Shown in pieces: positions 8,263 to 16,105 of a DNA stretch of 64,000 nt (position 1 is its first letter; every line of letters begins with the position of its first letter). The stretch lies in contig NZ_QGLF01000002.1 in NCBI RefSeq assembly GCF_003173055.1, positions 186,322 to 250,321 of the forward strand, in the 5' to 3' direction. A program made the translations under genes and the position numbers. Source of the DNA: Zavarzinia compransoris. Lineage in GTDB: Bacteria; Pseudomonadota; Alphaproteobacteria; Zavarziniales; Zavarziniaceae. Below the pieces are notes generated by a model that saw only the letters and a program-made list of their open reading frames with translations, was not told the origin of the DNA and did not search any database.

Positions 8263-8701
8263 GCTCCCGGTTCTCCGTTCTTCTGTGATTGTGCGGAACG
8301 TGCCGGCCGGCCGGGCGGCTGCCGGGTTCCTCCCTTGCGGAGACGAGCGTAGTCGGCGGAAAAAGGGCGGCCTATCGCCGGGCGGGATAAAACGGGCCCG
8401 GGCATTTATCCCGCGCGCGGGCACCCGGGACAATCACGGGCCATCGGTTCGAAGCCGGGGCCGGGTGCCGCCGGGACGGCAAGCGCTTGTGCCCGCGGTT
8501 CGGCGTATCGGCGGCGCGTCCCGGGGAAACGGGGACGGCGATCAGGGCATCCGGCGCGATGAACGCTGATCCGATATCGACGGGGAAGACGCCGATCGGA
8601 CAGGCCTTGAGCCGGTTCTTCGCAGGCTTGTCACCGTCGAAGTCCGGCAGGCGGCCGCTGCCGTGCCGTGGCGGGCGGCGATGGTCTTCGGGTCGATGCC
8701 G
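8263..8701. promoter_or_regulatory. Gene-free stretch with paired operator sites before the ADH operon
   Basis: No coding region is supported here. At 8383-8391 and 8405-8413 there is a 9-bp inverted repeat, CGGGATAAA and TTTATCCCG, 13 bases apart; around each half there is further symmetry (TATCGCCGGGCGGGATA at 8373-8389 and TATCCCGCGCGCGGGCA at 8407-8423). These match the palindromes before the other two catabolic transcription units. The rest of the stretch is GC-rich and shows nothing I recognise. Confidence 0.55.
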
Positions 8702-9448
8702 TCACGCCAGCCGGCGCTGGGCATAGGGTTTCCACAACCCTTCATATTGCGACAGGCGGTCGGCGATGACCCGGAGCGCCAGGGGATTATGGGCCATGCC
8801 GATATGGCTGGAGAAGATTTCGATGCTTTCATGCATCGGGCCTTCGGCCTCGAGGCAGGACTGCCAGGCGACGAGGCCGTCGGTCCGGCTGTAGAGCGCG
8901 GTGGTCGGTACCGGCGGGGCCTTGGCGATCTTTTCGCGCAGCGAGCCGACGGCAAGGCGCAGCGCATCGATCAGGCTGGCGGGGGCGGTGTCGGTCAGGA
9001 CGCCGTCCTCCATCGGCCGCGTCGGCGTGCCGAGGGTGATGACGGAACGGACCGCATTCGGCCGGCTGCGCGCCGCTTCCCGGGCATAGATGCCGCCGAT
9101 GGATACCCCGATCAGGCTGACCCTGGTGCCGTGAAGATCGGAGAGATGGCCGATCCGGGCCTGCAGGGCGGCGAGAATGTCCGGGCGCGGGCCGAAGTTG
9201 AAGCCCTGGTCCCAGCCGTAGACCGCATAGCCGCGGTCGGTCAGGAAGCGGCGCAGGGGCCAGGTGACGGCATCGCCGGTCAGGAATTCGGGGATCACCA
9301 GGACCGGATGGCCGTCGCCGCGGGCGGTGGTCGCCAGCAGGCCCCAACTGGCGGCAAGCCCCGCCAGTTCGATGGTCGCCCTGGCCTCTGCCGCGAAGAG
9401 CAGGGAGCGGCGCAGGAAATTGAAAGTGCTCGAGATACGGTCGGTCAT
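8702..9448 (-). CDS. Alpha/beta hydrolase
   Basis: 248 residues from the ATG at 9448. PVLVIPEFLTGD is the first core strand and oxyanion region; GVSIGGIYA near residue 120 is the nucleophile elbow with Ser; the acid is probably in YSRTDGLVAW and the base His in SSHIGMAHN. It resembles small lipase/esterase-like hydrolases without a secretion signal. The start is not certain: the frame is open upstream to 9712, but that part reads like non-coding GC-rich DNA. The gene lies between the catabolic operon and the island and is probably a separate transcript. Confidence 0.7.
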   Translation of the reverse strand: MTDRISSTFNFLRRSLLFAAEARATIELAGLAASWGLLATTARGDGHPVLVIPEFLTGDAVTWPLRRFLTDRGYAVYGWDQGFNFGPRPDILAALQARIGHLSDLHGTRVSLIGVSIGGIYAREAARSRPNAVRSVITLGTPTRPMEDGVLTDTAPASLIDALRLAVGSLREKIAKAPPVPTTALYSRTDGLVAWQSCLEAEGPMHESIEIFSSHIGMAHNPLALRVIADRLSQYEGLWKPYAQRRLA

Positions 9449-9891
9449 CGTCAGTCCATCATACCGAGCATTGGCGGCAGAAGCTGCTTCATTGTCAATG
9501 CGGGGACCGCGACCGCCGGCAAGCCTCGCCTGCGAAGGCGCGGTCCTGCCGGGGGCGTCGCGCCCGCCATGACATTGCCGGGCCTGACCATGCGGACGCC
9601 ATGCCATAATTTTGTATTTGATCGCCGTCGCAAAATCCATGCGCGGCGAGTTCGTGCAATTCATATGGGAGGACGCCCGTCCTTCGTCTGACCCGGCCTG
9701 TCCGGCAGCCATGCGCGCGGATGGAGGGAGGATGCCGGCAGATCCGCCGGACCAGTTCGGCGAGGTCGGATCCGGGGACAGCCTCTTTCCATCGGCATGC
9801 CGCGCTTGGCGGCAATCTCCGCTGCCCGAGGGCGACCTGCAAGGATTTCTGCGGATTTCCGGTCACCGGCGGCCTTGAAATCATCAAGGCA
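9449..9891. other. Gene-free stretch left of the island
   Basis: I find no convincing gene. An 8-bp inverted repeat (GGACCGCG at 9506-9513 and CGCGGTCC at 9541-9548) is present. The remaining frames have no family resemblance and no good ribosome site. The stretch ends at the displaced tRNA-Glu 3' end. Confidence 0.4.
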
Positions 9892-9938
9892 TGGCGTCCC
9901 CAAGGGGATTCGAACCCCTGTTACCGCCGTGAGAGGGC
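9892..9938. repeat. attL: tRNA-Glu 3'-end fragment
   Basis: A 47-bp exact copy of the CCA end, T arm, variable loop and anticodon arm of the tRNA-Glu at 23072-23147. It lacks the 5' half and cannot fold as a tRNA. This is the host 3' end that was displaced when the element inserted. Confidence 0.9.
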
Positions 9939-9987
9939 CGGATCAAAGGGTGGGTGTGCGTCCATGGCCGCCCACTAATGTGTATGT

Positions 9988-10064
9988 AATTCAATGGCTT
10001 ATTGAATTTACGTCCATCCTTGTCTGCGATTGTGCGGGGGTATATATTTGACTGATATTTGACG
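9988..10064. promoter_or_regulatory. Integrase promoter region with inverted repeat and arm-type repeats
   Basis: AATTCAAT (9988-9995) and ATTGAATT (10001-10008) form a perfect 8-bp inverted repeat with a 5-base centre. At 10045-10064 the sequence ATATTTGAC-TG-ATATTTGACG contains two 9-bp direct repeats at an 11-bp period. The block GACTGATATTTGACG (10050-10064) recurs exactly at 23021-23035 at the other end of the element, where the tandem pair is also present with one mismatch. Spacing and placement fit arm-type binding sites for the integrase or its directionality factor; the inverted repeat may be an operator. Confidence 0.55.
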
Positions 10065-10082
10065 ATTTTTCGGGGTCGAGCC

Positions 10083-11450
10083 ATGACGAAGACGCTATCC
10101 GAAGCCGCGATCACCACGCGGGAGGCCCGCAAGCGCCTGCCGGCGGGGGCGCATTGGCGGGGCATAGACCCCGAAGTGCATCTTGGTTATCGCAAGGGGA
10201 AGCGGGGCGGGGTGTGGTTCGTCCGCTGGCGGCACGGCAAGGGCTATCGGCAGGAGACCATCGGCACGGCGGACGATGCGATCACCGAAGGGACGTTGGA
10301 TTTCAATGCCGCCGTGCAGAAGGCGCGGGCCACGGTGGAGGCGGCGCGACTGGAAGCGATGGTTGCCGCGGCGGGGCCGGTGTTGACGGTTCGAGCGGCG
10401 CTCGAATCCTATATAGAGGCCCGCAACGCGCGCGAGACGCGCCGCAAGGGGCGGAGTGTCAGAAGCGATGCAGCGGGGCGCCTGTCGCGGCATGTCCTTG
10501 GCCAGCCGGCGCGGGGCAAGACCGCCGCCGTCCCGGCCGCGGCGCTCGCCAATGTCGCCCTGCACGCGCTCAGGGAGGCCGATTTGCGCAAGTGGCGCAA
10601 GGCGCTGCCGGAGGACATGAAGGCCACGGCGAAACAGCGCCTCGTCAACGATGTCAAAGCGGCACTGAATGCGGCGTATGCCGCTCATCGGGACCGTCTG
10701 CCCCCCGCGCTGCCGGGTATCATCAAGAACGGGTTGAAGATGGAAGCGGTCGAGGACGACGAGGCCGTCCCCCTTGCCCGTGACAACCAGATTCTGAGCG
10801 ATGCGCAGGTTGGTGCGCTGTTGCAGGCCGCCAGGGAAGTGGATGCCGCGGGAGAATGGGATGGGGATTTGTTCCGTCTGGTCGCGGTTCTGGCCGCGAC
10901 GGGCGCCCGCTTCTCCCAGGTGATCAGATTGCGTGTCGGCGACGTGCAGCGGGCTCAGGGGCGCTTAATCGTACCCGCCTCGCGCAAGGGCAAGGGGCAG
11001 AAGGGAGCGGGCACGCCCGTCCCCGTGGGCACGGACGTGCTCGATGTGCTGGTGCCGGCCGTCACGGGGCGCGCAAGCGATGCCTCGTTGCTGGAACGAT
11101 GGCGCCGCGCCCAGGTGGGCGCATTCCAGTGGCGGCGCACCGGGCGGGGGGCTTGGCAAACCGCTTCGGAACTGGCCCGCCCGTGGCAACAGATAAAGGT
11201 GCTTGCCGGGCTGCCCGATGTCATTCCCTATGCCTTGCGGCATTCCAGCATCGTGCGCGGTGTGCGCGCCAACCTGCCGATCAGGCTCGTGGCGGCGCTG
11301 CATGACACGTCTGTTCCAATGATCGAGCGCCACTATGCCCGCTGGATCGCGGACGGGCTCGAAGAAATCGCGGCGCGGGCGGTTGTGACGCTGCTCCCGC
11401 CCGAGGCGACGGGCAAGGTGATCCCGCTGGTCCGAGGCGTCGAGCGGTGA
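10083..11450 (+). CDS. Tyrosine integrase of the element
   Basis: 455 residues. The catalytic domain shows ATGARFSQVIRLRVGDV (Arg I, about residue 279), a Lys in SRKGKGQKG, YALRHSSIVRG (box II Arg; the preceding His of the usual HxLR is Tyr), ALHDTS (His III) and ERHYARW with the nucleophilic Tyr. The N-terminal part carries an arm-binding-like WRHGKGYRQETIG segment and a core-binding helical domain. It lies 145 bp inside the displaced tRNA end and reads inward, that is, at the end of the element away from the intact tRNA. ATG at 10083 chosen; an in-frame TTG at 10059 would overlap the arm-type repeat. Function: excision and integration at the tRNA-Glu 47-bp core. Confidence 0.9.
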   Translation: MTKTLSEAAITTREARKRLPAGAHWRGIDPEVHLGYRKGKRGGVWFVRWRHGKGYRQETIGTADDAITEGTLDFNAAVQKARATVEAARLEAMVAAAGPVLTVRAALESYIEARNARETRRKGRSVRSDAAGRLSRHVLGQPARGKTAAVPAAALANVALHALREADLRKWRKALPEDMKATAKQRLVNDVKAALNAAYAAHRDRLPPALPGIIKNGLKMEAVEDDEAVPLARDNQILSDAQVGALLQAAREVDAAGEWDGDLFRLVAVLAATGARFSQVIRLRVGDVQRAQGRLIVPASRKGKGQKGAGTPVPVGTDVLDVLVPAVTGRASDASLLERWRRAQVGAFQWRRTGRGAWQTASELARPWQQIKVLAGLPDVIPYALRHSSIVRGVRANLPIRLVAALHDTSVPMIERHYARWIADGLEEIAARAVVTLLPPEATGKVIPLVRGVER

Positions 11451-11513
11451 CAAGCGGGCAGCCCCGCCCCGAAGGCGATATACGCTGGAAATTATATTCT
11501 TTGGGGCTTATAT

Positions 11514-11885
11514 ATGGTGGACGTTTGGATTGTCGGGTTGCACGCGGCCTTTGCCGGCGAGGTCGAGGCGTGGCCGGCCGAGGTGCGGGTGGAGATGCTC
11601 GCCCAGGCGGGCCTGCTCGCCCAGATCGGGCCGGGGCTGGGACGCCCCAGGGTGGACACGCTGAATGGTTCGCGGCACGCCAACATGAAGGAATTGCGGT
11701 TTTCGGCCGGCGGCGGCGAATGGCGGGTCGCCTTCGCCTTCGACCCCAGGCGCCAGGCGATCCTGCTGGTGGGCGGCGACAAGTCGGGTGTTGGCCAGAA
11801 GCGGTTCTATCGTTCCCTGATCGCCACGGCGGATGCCCGGTTCGACGACCATCTGGACGCCCTGGCAGCGGAGAAGAAGCCATGA
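11514..11885 (+). CDS. Type II toxin, HigB/Gp49-like RelE superfamily
   Basis: 123 residues with the pattern of the phage-derived Gp49/HigB toxins: LGRPRVDTLNGSRHANMKELR, then WRVAFAFDPRRQAILLVGG and KRFYRSLI. The conserved Lys-Glu-Leu-Arg and C-terminal Arg/Tyr are those used for mRNA cleavage on the ribosome in the family. The gene overlaps the antitoxin by ATGA (11882-11885), the usual toxin-first order of higBA. A TATA-like AT-rich stretch lies at 11485-11515 between the integrase stop and this start. Confidence 0.88.
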   Translation: MVDVWIVGLHAAFAGEVEAWPAEVRVEMLAQAGLLAQIGPGLGRPRVDTLNGSRHANMKELRFSAGGGEWRVAFAFDPRRQAILLVGGDKSGVGQKRFYRSLIATADARFDDHLDALAAEKKP

Positions 11886-12196
11886 AGATACTCAAGGATG
11901 TGATCGCGGGCCTGCCCGAGGCAGAGCGAAAGGCGGTCGAGGCCCGCACGGCAACCCTGGTGGCCGAGGAAATGACGCTGCGCGACCTGCGCCGCGCCCT
12001 TGCCGTGACCCAGGAACAGATGGCGGAGACGATGAAGGTGCGCCAGGCTAATATTTCCCAGATCGAACGGCGGGCGGACCTGCTGATTTCGACCCTGCGC
12101 CAGGCGGTCGCCGCCATGGGCGGCTCGCTCGATCTCGTCGCCACGTTCCCGGATCGTCCGCCCGTGAAGATCGCCGGACTTGGGGACATTGGCTGA
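11882..12196 (+). CDS. HigA-type antitoxin, XRE helix-turn-helix
   Basis: 104 residues. A helical N-terminus (LPEAERKAVEARTATLVAEE) leads into an XRE domain, with LRRALAVTQEQMAETM as first helices and VRQANISQIERR as recognition helix. C-terminal strand GSLDLVATFPDRPPVKI resembles the toxin-contacting tail of HigA proteins. Translationally coupled to the toxin through ATGA. Expected to neutralise the toxin and repress the pair. Confidence 0.88.
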   Translation: MKILKDVIAGLPEAERKAVEARTATLVAEEMTLRDLRRALAVTQEQMAETMKVRQANISQIERRADLLISTLRQAVAAMGGSLDLVATFPDRPPVKIAGLGDIG

Positions 12197-12469
12197 GGGC
12201 AAAGGACTGTCCCCGCCGAACCGCCGGCCTCTCCCCGCTGATGGGCTCGCTTCCGCTGGCGCATGGCGCCGGGCGTCCGGTCGATCCGCCTTCACATTGA
12301 TCGCCAGGGACACCATTAAGCCGGTTATTCGAGACGCCCGAAGGAGACCAGCGCGCCGACCTCAAAGCCACACAAAACGGCCTGAAAACCCTGCCCACAA
12401 AGGCGGCACTGTCAGCCAATTACCGTTTCTGTACAGATGGATGAAAAATAGACGCATTAATAAATGGTT

Positions 12470-13525
12470 TCATGCGCAATTTTTTTTGATCAATTTTGCA
12501 TAAGGAACAAATTTTTCTCCTGACAATTTCACACTCATTATATTTCTAAATCCGCCAGACAATCCTTGATTCAAATTTAATTTGCTAGTTAGGATTTCAT
12601 CCGGCAGTATCAATTCATAAATTGCCGTATCCCCCTTCCCCTTCCTTCCAGAAACGCTTTGGTCTGGAATCAGCACTCCGAACAGGTGGACCCAAGATAT
12701 TGCGCTCGCAACCTCCTGATCATTCCCTCCAAAAAAACTTTTTTGAACACTGAGAACAAGAGAGCCGCCCTTACAGAACAAAATTGCTTTTACTTTCTCA
12801 TCATTTCGGTACGAGACGGCTATAAGCGAGGATTTATACTCATCCAATTTCCATTGCCTATATGAAAAACTATCATATGTAATGCCGTATTTTACCATCT
12901 CATCAAATGAGAAAAGATATATATCTTGAGGTTGGGTCAATCCGGCCGCAGTTAATATTCTCGCGTCGACTCCCATTCTCACAACATATTCGGTAAGCAC
13001 GCCTGATATAATTTGCTGATCTGAAAAATCTCGCGACGAAAATAAACGGGCGTCGGGCGATCTCAATGCTTCAGCAATATAATGTTGATGAACGCCGACA
13101 GTATTACTCTCTGCGATGCGATATACCCCACCAATAAATGAAAAAACACAAGCAGAAACACAAACGCCTGCCCCTTCATGCTCAAACGGGAAGCCGGAAC
13201 TATTCGGATTATCGAGAATTGAGGAGCCAACCTTGGTTCCAAAGCCAAATTTCCTTATTACCTCCCCCAGCTTAACCCCACCTATTAGATTTCCTCCTGT
13301 AGAATTAAGTAGAACCGTCCATTTATATCTATCATGTCCCCCATTTATAATAAATTTTCTGAATTCGTCCGCCGTTGTTGACGTAATTTCCCCATCGGCA
13401 ACAATCCAATCTGGTAATCCGCCATCTGCCGTATTGGGACTCGCGATTCGAAATTTCATCGGCGCACAAAATGCTGGCGTCGAAAATATTATGGTAAAAA
13501 CTAGAAACAGAAGATATTTTACCAT
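12470..13525 (-). CDS. Secreted protein with a ClpP/crotonase-like fold (COG3904-like), AT-rich
   Basis: 351 residues. The first 20 residues (MVKYLLFLVFTIIFSTPAFC) are a signal peptide ending with Cys, so it could be a lipoprotein, although the lipobox is weak. The next part looks like the periplasmic ClpP-like proteins of COG3904: ITSTTADEFRKFI, LLNSTGGNLIGGVKLGEVIR, and AGVCVSACVFSFIGG with a candidate nucleophilic Ser flanked by Cys, then VHQHY. The C-terminal 140 residues are not recognised. Codon use is strikingly AT-rich compared with both neighbours and the chromosome, a sign of separate recent transfer. It stands alone between two toxin-antitoxin pairs. Confidence 0.7.
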   Translation of the reverse strand: MVKYLLFLVFTIIFSTPAFCAPMKFRIASPNTADGGLPDWIVADGEITSTTADEFRKFIINGGHDRYKWTVLLNSTGGNLIGGVKLGEVIRKFGFGTKVGSSILDNPNSSGFPFEHEGAGVCVSACVFSFIGGVYRIAESNTVGVHQHYIAEALRSPDARLFSSRDFSDQQIISGVLTEYVVRMGVDARILTAAGLTQPQDIYLFSFDEMVKYGITYDSFSYRQWKLDEYKSSLIAVSYRNDEKVKAILFCKGGSLVLSVQKSFFGGNDQEVASAISWVHLFGVLIPDQSVSGRKGKGDTAIYELILPDEILTSKLNLNQGLSGGFRNIMSVKLSGEKFVPYAKLIKKNCA

Positions 13526-13638
13526 GCCTTCACCATATAGTTTGGTAGCTCGTTATCATTGCCCTACGATCACAGCATTTTGCGCCACGCGGCCTGAACT
13601 TTCCGCCTCTCGTCGGAGCTATCGACCGACATTTCCCA

Positions 13639-13662
13639 GATGGACGGCCCGATGGACGGCCC
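13639..13662. repeat. Two tandem 12-bp repeats
   Basis: GATGGACGGCCC occurs twice in a row between the AT-rich secreted-protein gene and the integrase remnant. It marks the junction between AT-rich and GC-rich DNA. No function suggested. Confidence 0.5.
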
Positions 13663-13847
13663 GCCCGCGCCTGATTGACGGCAGAGTAGCCTGATAATTG
13701 CTCAACCAGAAGACGAAAGGGGGCGGCGACAGCCTCTGTAGAGGCAAAATCGCCAGTCCGGCTGCCATGGCCTGCCTAAGCGGCACAATTCTCGCCGGTT
13801 TTGCAGCGAAGTGGGCACACTTCGCCCTTCGTTTGCCCCGAGCAATA

Positions 13848-14057
13848 CACCGCAGCGCCTTCCGCGATTGGGCCGGGGACGAAACTGACGTTGCCCGCGA
13901 GGTCGCGGAAGCGGCGCTTGCCCATGCGGTCGGGAACGCGGTGGAACAGGCATACCGCCGGCAGCGGGCGCTGGACAAGCGGCGGGCACTGATGGCCGCC
14001 TGGGAGATATACTGCAACGGCAAGCCCGCCGGCGTCCCCGAGGGCGAGGCGGCTTGA
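13848..14057 (+). pseudogene. C-terminal remnant of a second (P4-type) tyrosine integrase
   Basis: The last 70 residues of this frame read HRSAFRDWAGDETDVAREVA, then EAALAHAVGNAVEQAYRRQR and KRRALMAAWEIYCNG. That is the C-terminus of P4-type integrases, where the full motif is HGFRSAFRDWA followed by ALAH and the nucleophilic Tyr of AYRR. Here Gly-Phe between His and Arg are missing and everything before the His is absent: the upstream frame reads as non-coding. So this is a decayed fragment, not a working recombinase. It suggests an earlier integration event inside or next to the present element. Confidence 0.75.
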
Positions 14058-14100
14058 TGTTGGCGTCAGCTTGCCCGATATACGCCAGTGAGGTATAGGA

Positions 14101-14466
14101 ATGACGGTGGCGGGTGGAAAGCTGCACTCGGTTGTCGAGACGCCGGAATTTCTTCGGGCGGCGGCGGGCCTGTTGGACGAAGGCGACAAGTCGGCCCTGG
14201 TCGATTATCTCGCGGCCAACCCCAGGGTGGGCGATCTCATGCCGGGTACGGGCGGGGCGCGGAAGCTGCGTTGGGCGATAGGAAATCGGGGCAAGAGCGG
14301 TGGTGTCCGCACCATCACCTACTATGCCGGCGAAGATGTGCCGGTTTTCCTGCTGACGGTCTATGGCAAGGGCGAGAAAGCCAACCTGACCAAGGCGGAG
14401 CGGAACGAGTTGCGGGAAGTCCTGACCGATCTGGCGGAAATCTACAGGCAAGGGGCAAGAGCATGA
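14101..14466 (+). CDS. Type II toxin, RelE/HigB-like
   Basis: 121 residues. LVDYLAANPRVGDLMPGTGGARKLRW is split by the conserved GTGG-RK-R motif, and GKSGGVRTITYY, LLTVYGKGEKANLTKAE follow. This is the second RelE-type toxin family common next to NadS-like antitoxins. It overlaps the downstream antitoxin by ATGA at 14463-14466. No relation in sequence to the toxin at 11514. Confidence 0.88.
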   Translation: MTVAGGKLHSVVETPEFLRAAAGLLDEGDKSALVDYLAANPRVGDLMPGTGGARKLRWAIGNRGKSGGVRTITYYAGEDVPVFLLTVYGKGEKANLTKAERNELREVLTDLAEIYRQGARA

Positions 14467-14756
14467 GCAAGGTGGGAAAGAGCATCCTGGCCGGCGCCCG
14501 GCAGGCCCTGGCCTATGCCGAGGGGGATCGGGCGGGGTTCGTGGAGCACAAGCCCGATCCGATCAACGTGAAGGCGATCCGGGAGAAACTGGGCTTGTCC
14601 CAATCTGCCTTTGCCGGGCGTTTCGGTGTCAGCCTGCGCACGGTCCAGGGCTGGGAAATCGGCGCCCGCCAGCCGACCGGCGCCGCCCGCACCCTCTTGC
14701 GGGTGGTGGAGCGGGAGCCGGAGGCCGTGCGGCGGGCGCTCGCGGGACAACGGTAG
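14463..14756 (+). CDS. NadS-like antitoxin, helix-turn-helix
   Basis: 97 residues. After a helical N-terminal arm, IREKLGLSQSAFAGRFGVSLRTVQGWEIGARQPTGAARTLLRVV is a clear XRE domain of the MqsA/NadS type (split here: LSQSAFAGRFGVS and RTVQGWEIGARQPTG are the two HTH helices). It should bind the toxin encoded just before and the promoter near 14090. Stop at 14756 is 20 bp from the convergent barrel gene. Confidence 0.88.
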   Translation: MSKVGKSILAGARQALAYAEGDRAGFVEHKPDPINVKAIREKLGLSQSAFAGRFGVSLRTVQGWEIGARQPTGAARTLLRVVEREPEAVRRALAGQR

Positions 14757-14775
14757 CCGTTTATCCCTGGAATAT

Positions 14776-15507
14776 TTATCGGCTGGATGTCGGCGAGAAA
14801 CTGAACATGAAACCCGCGTTGATGTTGTGGGTGCTTATGCTGCCAGAAAAGTCGCCCATCTTAGCCTCTGACGTGCCGAGATAGCGGTAGTCGACGAAAG
14901 CAGACGTTCCCTCGGATAGCTGCATCTTGCCGCCGACAATGCCCTGATAGGCGAATATGGTATCGTCTCCGCCAGTGCCAAAAACGGTGCGGGCAGCGCC
15001 TTCGGGAGATGCCTCAAGGAAGCCCACGCCCAGGCCCACGCCGACATAGGGCGTGAAAGGCGAGTCCGTGGCAATTTCATAGAGGACGTTGCCGAAGACA
15101 GTGAGCAACGAGAAATCGATTGCGCCAGTTGCTGAGCCGGTGAGGGCACTCCCATTGATCGACACGTCTTTCAGTTTCGACGCCTCGAAAGAATTATACC
15201 CAACCTCGATCTCAAAGCGCGGACCTGCCCAATTGTAACCAGCAGCAGCGCCGACGCGGAACCCATTGTCAAATTCGAGTGTGCCGGTGGCCGAGATAGT
15301 CCCGTCGTCATAATCGATGTCGGTCTCCTGCGGGATAGCCAAGCCGCCATAGAGCGACAGATAGGATTCCCGCACCGGATCGACCGCGAATGCCGTCCCC
15401 GGCAGGCTCGCCACGGCGATCGCCACAGCACCCGCCCCGGCGGCGATCTTCGATTTCATAATCTTGCCGATGCCATTGCCGGCATTGGGTTGAGCCGCAA
15501 ACTTCAT
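14776..15507 (-). CDS. Small outer-membrane beta-barrel protein
   Basis: 243 residues from the ATG at 15507, which has GGGGG five bases upstream; a second ATG at 15459 starts directly at the signal peptide (KSKIAAGAGAVAIAVASLPGTAFA) but has no ribosome site. The mature part is about 200 residues of alternating strands: LSLYGGLAIPQETD, GFRVGAAAGYNWAGPRFEIEVGYN, FTPYVGVGLGVGF, TSAFVDYRYLGT and NINAGFMFSF, like OmpA-type or LomR-type eight-stranded barrels. Phage and island barrels of this kind alter the cell surface, for example to exclude superinfecting phage; that is only a suggestion here. Confidence 0.75.
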   Translation of the reverse strand: MKFAAQPNAGNGIGKIMKSKIAAGAGAVAIAVASLPGTAFAVDPVRESYLSLYGGLAIPQETDIDYDDGTISATGTLEFDNGFRVGAAAGYNWAGPRFEIEVGYNSFEASKLKDVSINGSALTGSATGAIDFSLLTVFGNVLYEIATDSPFTPYVGVGLGVGFLEASPEGAARTVFGTGGDDTIFAYQGIVGGKMQLSEGTSAFVDYRYLGTSEAKMGDFSGSISTHNINAGFMFSFSPTSSR

Positions 15508-16105
15508 CTGTACCCCCGTGTTCCATAGCCCGGCTGGTGCCGGGCGGTTGGCTGCGCGCGAACACGGGTAAGCACGCCCCACATATTTCCCGGACGCCGG
15601 TTAAGGCGCCCTGTGAGGGTGTTGCATTTTGTGGGCCGCCCGACGTAGCGGGGACCCGTGTTCAAGCGCAGTCGCGCACCTTCGATGGGCAGCCACGCCC
15701 CGGCGAAGGTCTTCAAATCTTGCATGGATCGGCCCGATTTGGCGACGAATAAATTGCCCGGGCCGGCAACCCTCGATTGCCCTACTGGCCGGGCAAGAGC
15801 GGCGGGGATCGCTTCGGCCAAGTTAACGCAGCTTAATTAGCGAGCTTGGTTAGCAGTTAGCAGTTAGCGCGGCGTCGGGCGGGGCAAGGGTGCGGACGGA
15901 AAAGCGCTGGGGGGTCCCTCACCCCCCTTAGGGGGTGGGGTCCGGCGCCCGCGCGCACCCTTGAACGGATCAGGGGGCGGGGCGAGGGGGAGCACAGCTA
16001 AGGCCCTTCGCCTTAGCTGTTAACTCGGCGACGTTAATTGCTGCCCCTTAAGCCTTAAGCCGGCCGCTTAAGTCTTAAGCCGGCCACCGGCAGCCCTCGA
16101 TTGCC
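15508..16105. repeat. Gene-free, repeat-rich region; candidate replication origin of the element
   Basis: No gene is supported. It holds: GTTAGCA repeated three times near 15848-15868; a perfect 7-bp inverted repeat CACCCCC/GGGGGTG at 15920-15937; a perfect 10-bp inverted repeat ACAGCTAAGG/CCTTAGCTGT at 15994-16020; AGCTGTTAACTCG at 16015-16027, repeated at 18057-18069; four CTTAAG sites at 16047, 16054, 16067 and 16074; and CCCTCGATTGCCCTAC at about 15770 and again at 16094. Clustered short repeats with AT-rich steps just after a RepA-like and an unknown gene look like iterons of an origin. This is inference. Confidence 0.45.

Noticed and set aside
9892-9938. A tRNA gene near 9.9 kb
   Set aside because: Only the 3' 47 nt of tRNA-Glu are present; the 5' half is missing. 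It is the att repeat of the element.
13698-13847. N-terminal part of the frame that ends as integrase remnant
   Set aside because: The residues before the His have no resemblance to an integrase and no ribosome site is seen; only the C-terminal segment is supported.
15920-15937. Rho-independent terminator
   Set aside because: The CACCCCC/GGGGGTG hairpin has no T run on either strand; it is kept only as a repeat of the origin-like stretch.
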